Of a stretch of 64,000 bases of DNA, positions 63,253 to 64,000 are shown one piece after another. The stretch is from Anaerovibrio slackiae (GTDB lineage Bacteria; Bacillota; Negativicutes; Selenomonadales; Selenomonadaceae). Numbering within the stretch: position 1 is the first letter of the stretch; each line of letters opens with the position of its first letter. Under the pieces are notes generated by a model. That model had not been told where the DNA came from, ran no database searches, and saw nothing but the letters and a program-made list of their open reading frames with translations. The translations under genes were made by a program, and so were the position numbers. The stretch is from assembly GCF_009695585.1 (NCBI RefSeq), contig NZ_VUNR01000012.1, positions 1 through 64,000 of the forward strand. The letters are read 5' to 3'.

Positions 63253-64000
63253 TTAATCAGCCGTATTTATTATTGTACCATAAACTCCGTCTTTATACAA
63301 TCGTTCCAGGCAAACATCGTAAATTTCTCCCAGTTCTGCCTCATCATTGGTATAGACACGGATATAGGTATCGGTCAGCCCGTCCTTCTCACCATCAGTA
63401 TCGGTTTCCAGCAGCACCCTCTGGGTTGTCCCCAGATAGGACCGGCAGTATTCCTGTGCCATCTCCCCTGCCACAGCCTGCATACGGTGCACCCGCTCCT
63501 TCTTGACAGGCTCCGGCACCTGGTCAGGCATCTCCGCTGCCGGAGTGCCGGTACGGGGCGAGTATGGAAAAACATGCATCCGGGAAAATTCCAGGCTGCG
63601 GATATACTCAAGGCTCTCCGCAAACATTTCCTCCGTCTCCCCCGGAAAGCCCACTATCACATCCGTAGACACGGAAACTCCCGGCACGGCGTCCCTTACC
63701 CTGGCCAAAAGCCGGGAAAACTCCCCCCGGTCATAGTGGCGGTTCATCCTTTTCAGCACATCATCAGAGCCTGCCTGCAAGGGCAGGTGCAGGTGATGGC
63801 TAAACTTCGGATTGTCCCTGAGCAGGGCCAGAAGCTCATCGGAAAGCTCGATGGACTCAAGGGAGCTGAGCCTCAGGCGGCGCAGCCCCGGCAGGTCCAG
63901 CACTGCCCTTGCCGCATCCGCCAGGCTGGTGCCATCCTTGAAATCCCTGCCGTATGCCCCCAGATGGATGCCAGTAAAGACGATTTCCTTGAAGCCGTTG
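63253..64000 (-). CDS. mtaB: tRNA t6A37 methylthiotransferase MtaB (3' part; runs off the window)
   Basis: The frame continues to the window edge and starts within the radical SAM domain (GFKEIVFTGIHLGAYGRDF), goes on with SLESIELSD, HLHLPLQAGSDDVLKRMNRH and VIVGFPGETEEMF, and ends with a TRAM domain. MtaB adds the methylthio group to make ms2t6A37 in tRNA. The N-terminal cluster-binding part lies outside the window. Confidence 0.92.
   Translation of the reverse strand, partial: NGFKEIVFTGIHLGAYGRDFKDGTSLADAARAVLDLPGLRRLRLSSLESIELSDELLALLRDNPKFSHHLHLPLQAGSDDVLKRMNRHYDRGEFSRLLARVRDAVPGVSVSTDVIVGFPGETEEMFAESLEYIRSLEFSRMHVFPYSPRTGTPAAEMPDQVPEPVKKERVHRMQAVAGEMAQEYCRSYLGTTQRVLLETDTDGEKDGLTDTYIRVYTNDEAELGEIYDVCLERLYKDGVYGTIINTAD

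Overview
The window looks like chromosomal DNA of a motile, Gram-negative-type Firmicute of the class Negativicutes, most likely a Selenomonas or Anaerovibrio relative (inference). The reasons are a Bacillus/Clostridia-style fla/che cluster (codY before flgB, FliY, CheC, CheD, FapA-like DUF342 protein, FliA/SigD-type sigma factor), a clostridial MotE/FliK/TIGR02530 segment, a class A RNase P RNA, a c-di-AMP (ydaO-type) riboswitch, and GC-rich genes separated by very AT-rich spacers. No phage, insertion sequence, transposase or CRISPR array was seen.

Layout. 1-4.0 kb: TerC-family membrane protein, Ca2+ P-type ATPase, tRNA-Ala(GGC). 4.1-38.9 kb: one long minus-strand motility/chemotaxis cluster. 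In transcription order it is flgB flgC fliE fliF fliG fliH fliI / fliJ, lytic transglycosylase, motE-like, fliK, flgD, TIGR02530 gene, flgE, flbD / fliL fliM fliY cheY fliO fliP fliQ fliR flhB flhA flhF flhG, pilZ/ycgR, cheB cheA cheW cheC cheD, an unknown membrane protein, fliA/sigD, fapA-like, and two small unknown genes. 39.2-47.4 kb: codY, hslU, hslV, trmFO, topA, dprA, also minus strand, so the order dprA-topA-trmFO-hslVU-codY-flgB resembles Bacillus but lacks xerC/codV. 47.5-50.6 kb: folB, a stand-alone protein resembling the N-terminal domain of clostridial dihydropteroate synthases, a 25-codon membrane microprotein gene, an NlpC/P60 hydrolase under a c-di-AMP riboswitch, rnpB, and a DUF2442/DUF4160 pair. 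51-56.9 kb: two tandem, nearly identical NhaD/ArsB-type permeases, a small unknown gene, glnS, an HD-domain hydrolase. 57-62.4 kb: a Gfo/Idh/MocA oxidoreductase, a mannose-family PTS (manXYZ) and a divergent mannose-6-phosphate isomerase. 62.5-64 kb: rpsU, a HIT protein and the 3' part of mtaB, which runs off the window.

How they work together. The large cluster encodes hook-basal body, export apparatus, switch, chemosensory core (CheA/W/B/C/D/Y plus FliY phosphatase), placement GTPase/ATPase (FlhF/FlhG), a c-di-GMP brake and the late flagellar sigma factor. motA/motB are not in the window. CodY (GTP/branched-chain amino acid sensor in Firmicutes) sits just upstream of the cluster. The PTS and ManA form a mannose uptake and entry route.

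Most unusual. A family of five dispersed 140-190 bp hairpin elements (39-225, 26277-26427, 32654-32800, 50781-50966, 58015-58158) keeps both outer and inner stems by compensatory changes. Two copies lie inside the flagellar cluster. Other points are the microprotein gene with its own promoter, ribosome binding site and terminator, a CodY with an extra C-terminal domain, and the separated dihydropteroate-synthase-like domain.
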